Source: Mytilisepta virgata
Taxonomy: Eukaryota; Mollusca; Bivalvia; Mytilida; Mytilidae
Direction of reading: 5' to 3'
Assembly (NCBI GenBank): GCA_028015205.1
Contig: CM051514.1
Coordinates: forward strand, 4,154,001 to 4,218,000
DNA: 64,000 nucleotides
The notes beneath the pieces were generated by a model, which saw nothing but the letters and a program-made list of their open reading frames with translations, made no database searches and was not told the origin of the DNA. Of the stretch, positions 63,541 through 64,000 are shown piece after piece (the stretch's first letter is position 1; each line of letters starts with the position of its first letter). A program made the translations under genes and the position numbers.

Positions 63541-64000
63541 ATATTAACTAACTGGACTCAGAACTTTGGTCCACTTTTCATGTATCAGTCGCAGCACACT
63601 CCCACATTTTAACCACAAAACAGGAAATTCGACAGAGTTTTAGGGGACATTTCCGCACATATTAAGAAAAATATTTACTGCAAAATACGTTTTCATAGAG
63701 CAAAATATATATCTTTTGTCCCTCCGTTGTTAATTTGTAACAGTTTACTATATGGCTTGTTTGAATGTATGAGACGCATACTACATGTAAGTCAAAACTA
63801 TATATTGTATTACATAGTTGTCCTCAAATATTTATGGAACCCCTTAATTCGATTTGAACAGCTCAATAAATCAATTTCTGGAGGTCATAAATTCGATTTA
63901 TGGTGTTATGAGACATATTTCAGATCCGGAGGTCTTGAAATTGAATTATGTTGGTCCTAAAATCGAAATGTGGAGGTCCAAAAATATTTGATAACAGCCT
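63541..64000. other. Window end, nothing defined
   Basis: Phrases 'aattcgattt', 'ggaggtc' recur near 63848, 63882, 63891 and 63930 and look like part of a repeat running off the window. The 77-codon open frame at 63727 has no recognisable family. Confidence 0.5.

Noticed and set aside
1..64000. A new multi-gene system, operon or biosynthetic cluster
   Set aside because: Only one host gene is present, spread over 50 kb with introns; everything else that can be identified is repeat or mobile DNA.

Overview
The window is animal nuclear DNA, AT-rich and intron-heavy. Its repeats point to a bivalve, most likely a Mytilus-type marine mussel. The mussel call rests on repeats I recognise: the block at about 59500-59860 with the 'aatgcggcggggtta' motif, the element at 17001/46822 ending in 'ccactggacgttaagcaa', a tRNA-headed SINE, and many pearl-like bivalve elements with a hairpin, a GTCC/CGTC microsatellite and internal tandem units of about 145-185 bp. 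Species level is inference.

There is one protein-coding gene, on the + strand: USP40, a ubiquitin-specific protease. I can place 29 exons from 2561 to 53280. They join in a single frame of 3,291 nt, giving 1,096 codons plus stop, and follow human USP40 from just after the catalytic-Cys region to the C-terminus. The 5' exons, including the Cys box, lie left of the window. The His box (GGHYHAF) is in exon 6. Exons 10-29 encode the long ubiquitin-like-rich C-terminal half. Uncertain points are the donors of exons 9, 12, 16 and 28 and a possible cassette exon at 36377-36445.

Layout: 1-2560 is intron. 2561-15252 holds the C-terminal part of the protease domain and the linker after it (exons 1-8), with a pearl-like array at 3243-4510, a 146-bp array at 4714-5815, a fold-back element at 10392-11329, a SINE, and a 47-bp minisatellite at 12948-14598. 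15253-28812 carries exons 9-16, a nested insertion of one element in another, two related 33-bp minisatellites and nested MITEs. 28813-48423 carries exons 17-28, several MITEs, the large repeat family Z (often with hairpin plus CTAG-like ends) and a second near-identical copy of element X. 48424-53280 is the last intron (family Z) and the terminal exon. 53281-64000 is 3' UTR and downstream DNA, with MITEs, palindromes, a broken minus-strand reverse transcriptase split by a family Z insertion, and a pearl-like element at 62605-63540.

No second host gene, functional tRNA, rRNA or CRISPR was found. The most unusual content is how mobile DNA has shaped the gene: elements abut two splice sites, an intron start including its donor has been duplicated into the next intron, a minisatellite appears to have grown out of a SINE head, and the C-terminal coding segment is echoed twice in the 3' UTR.
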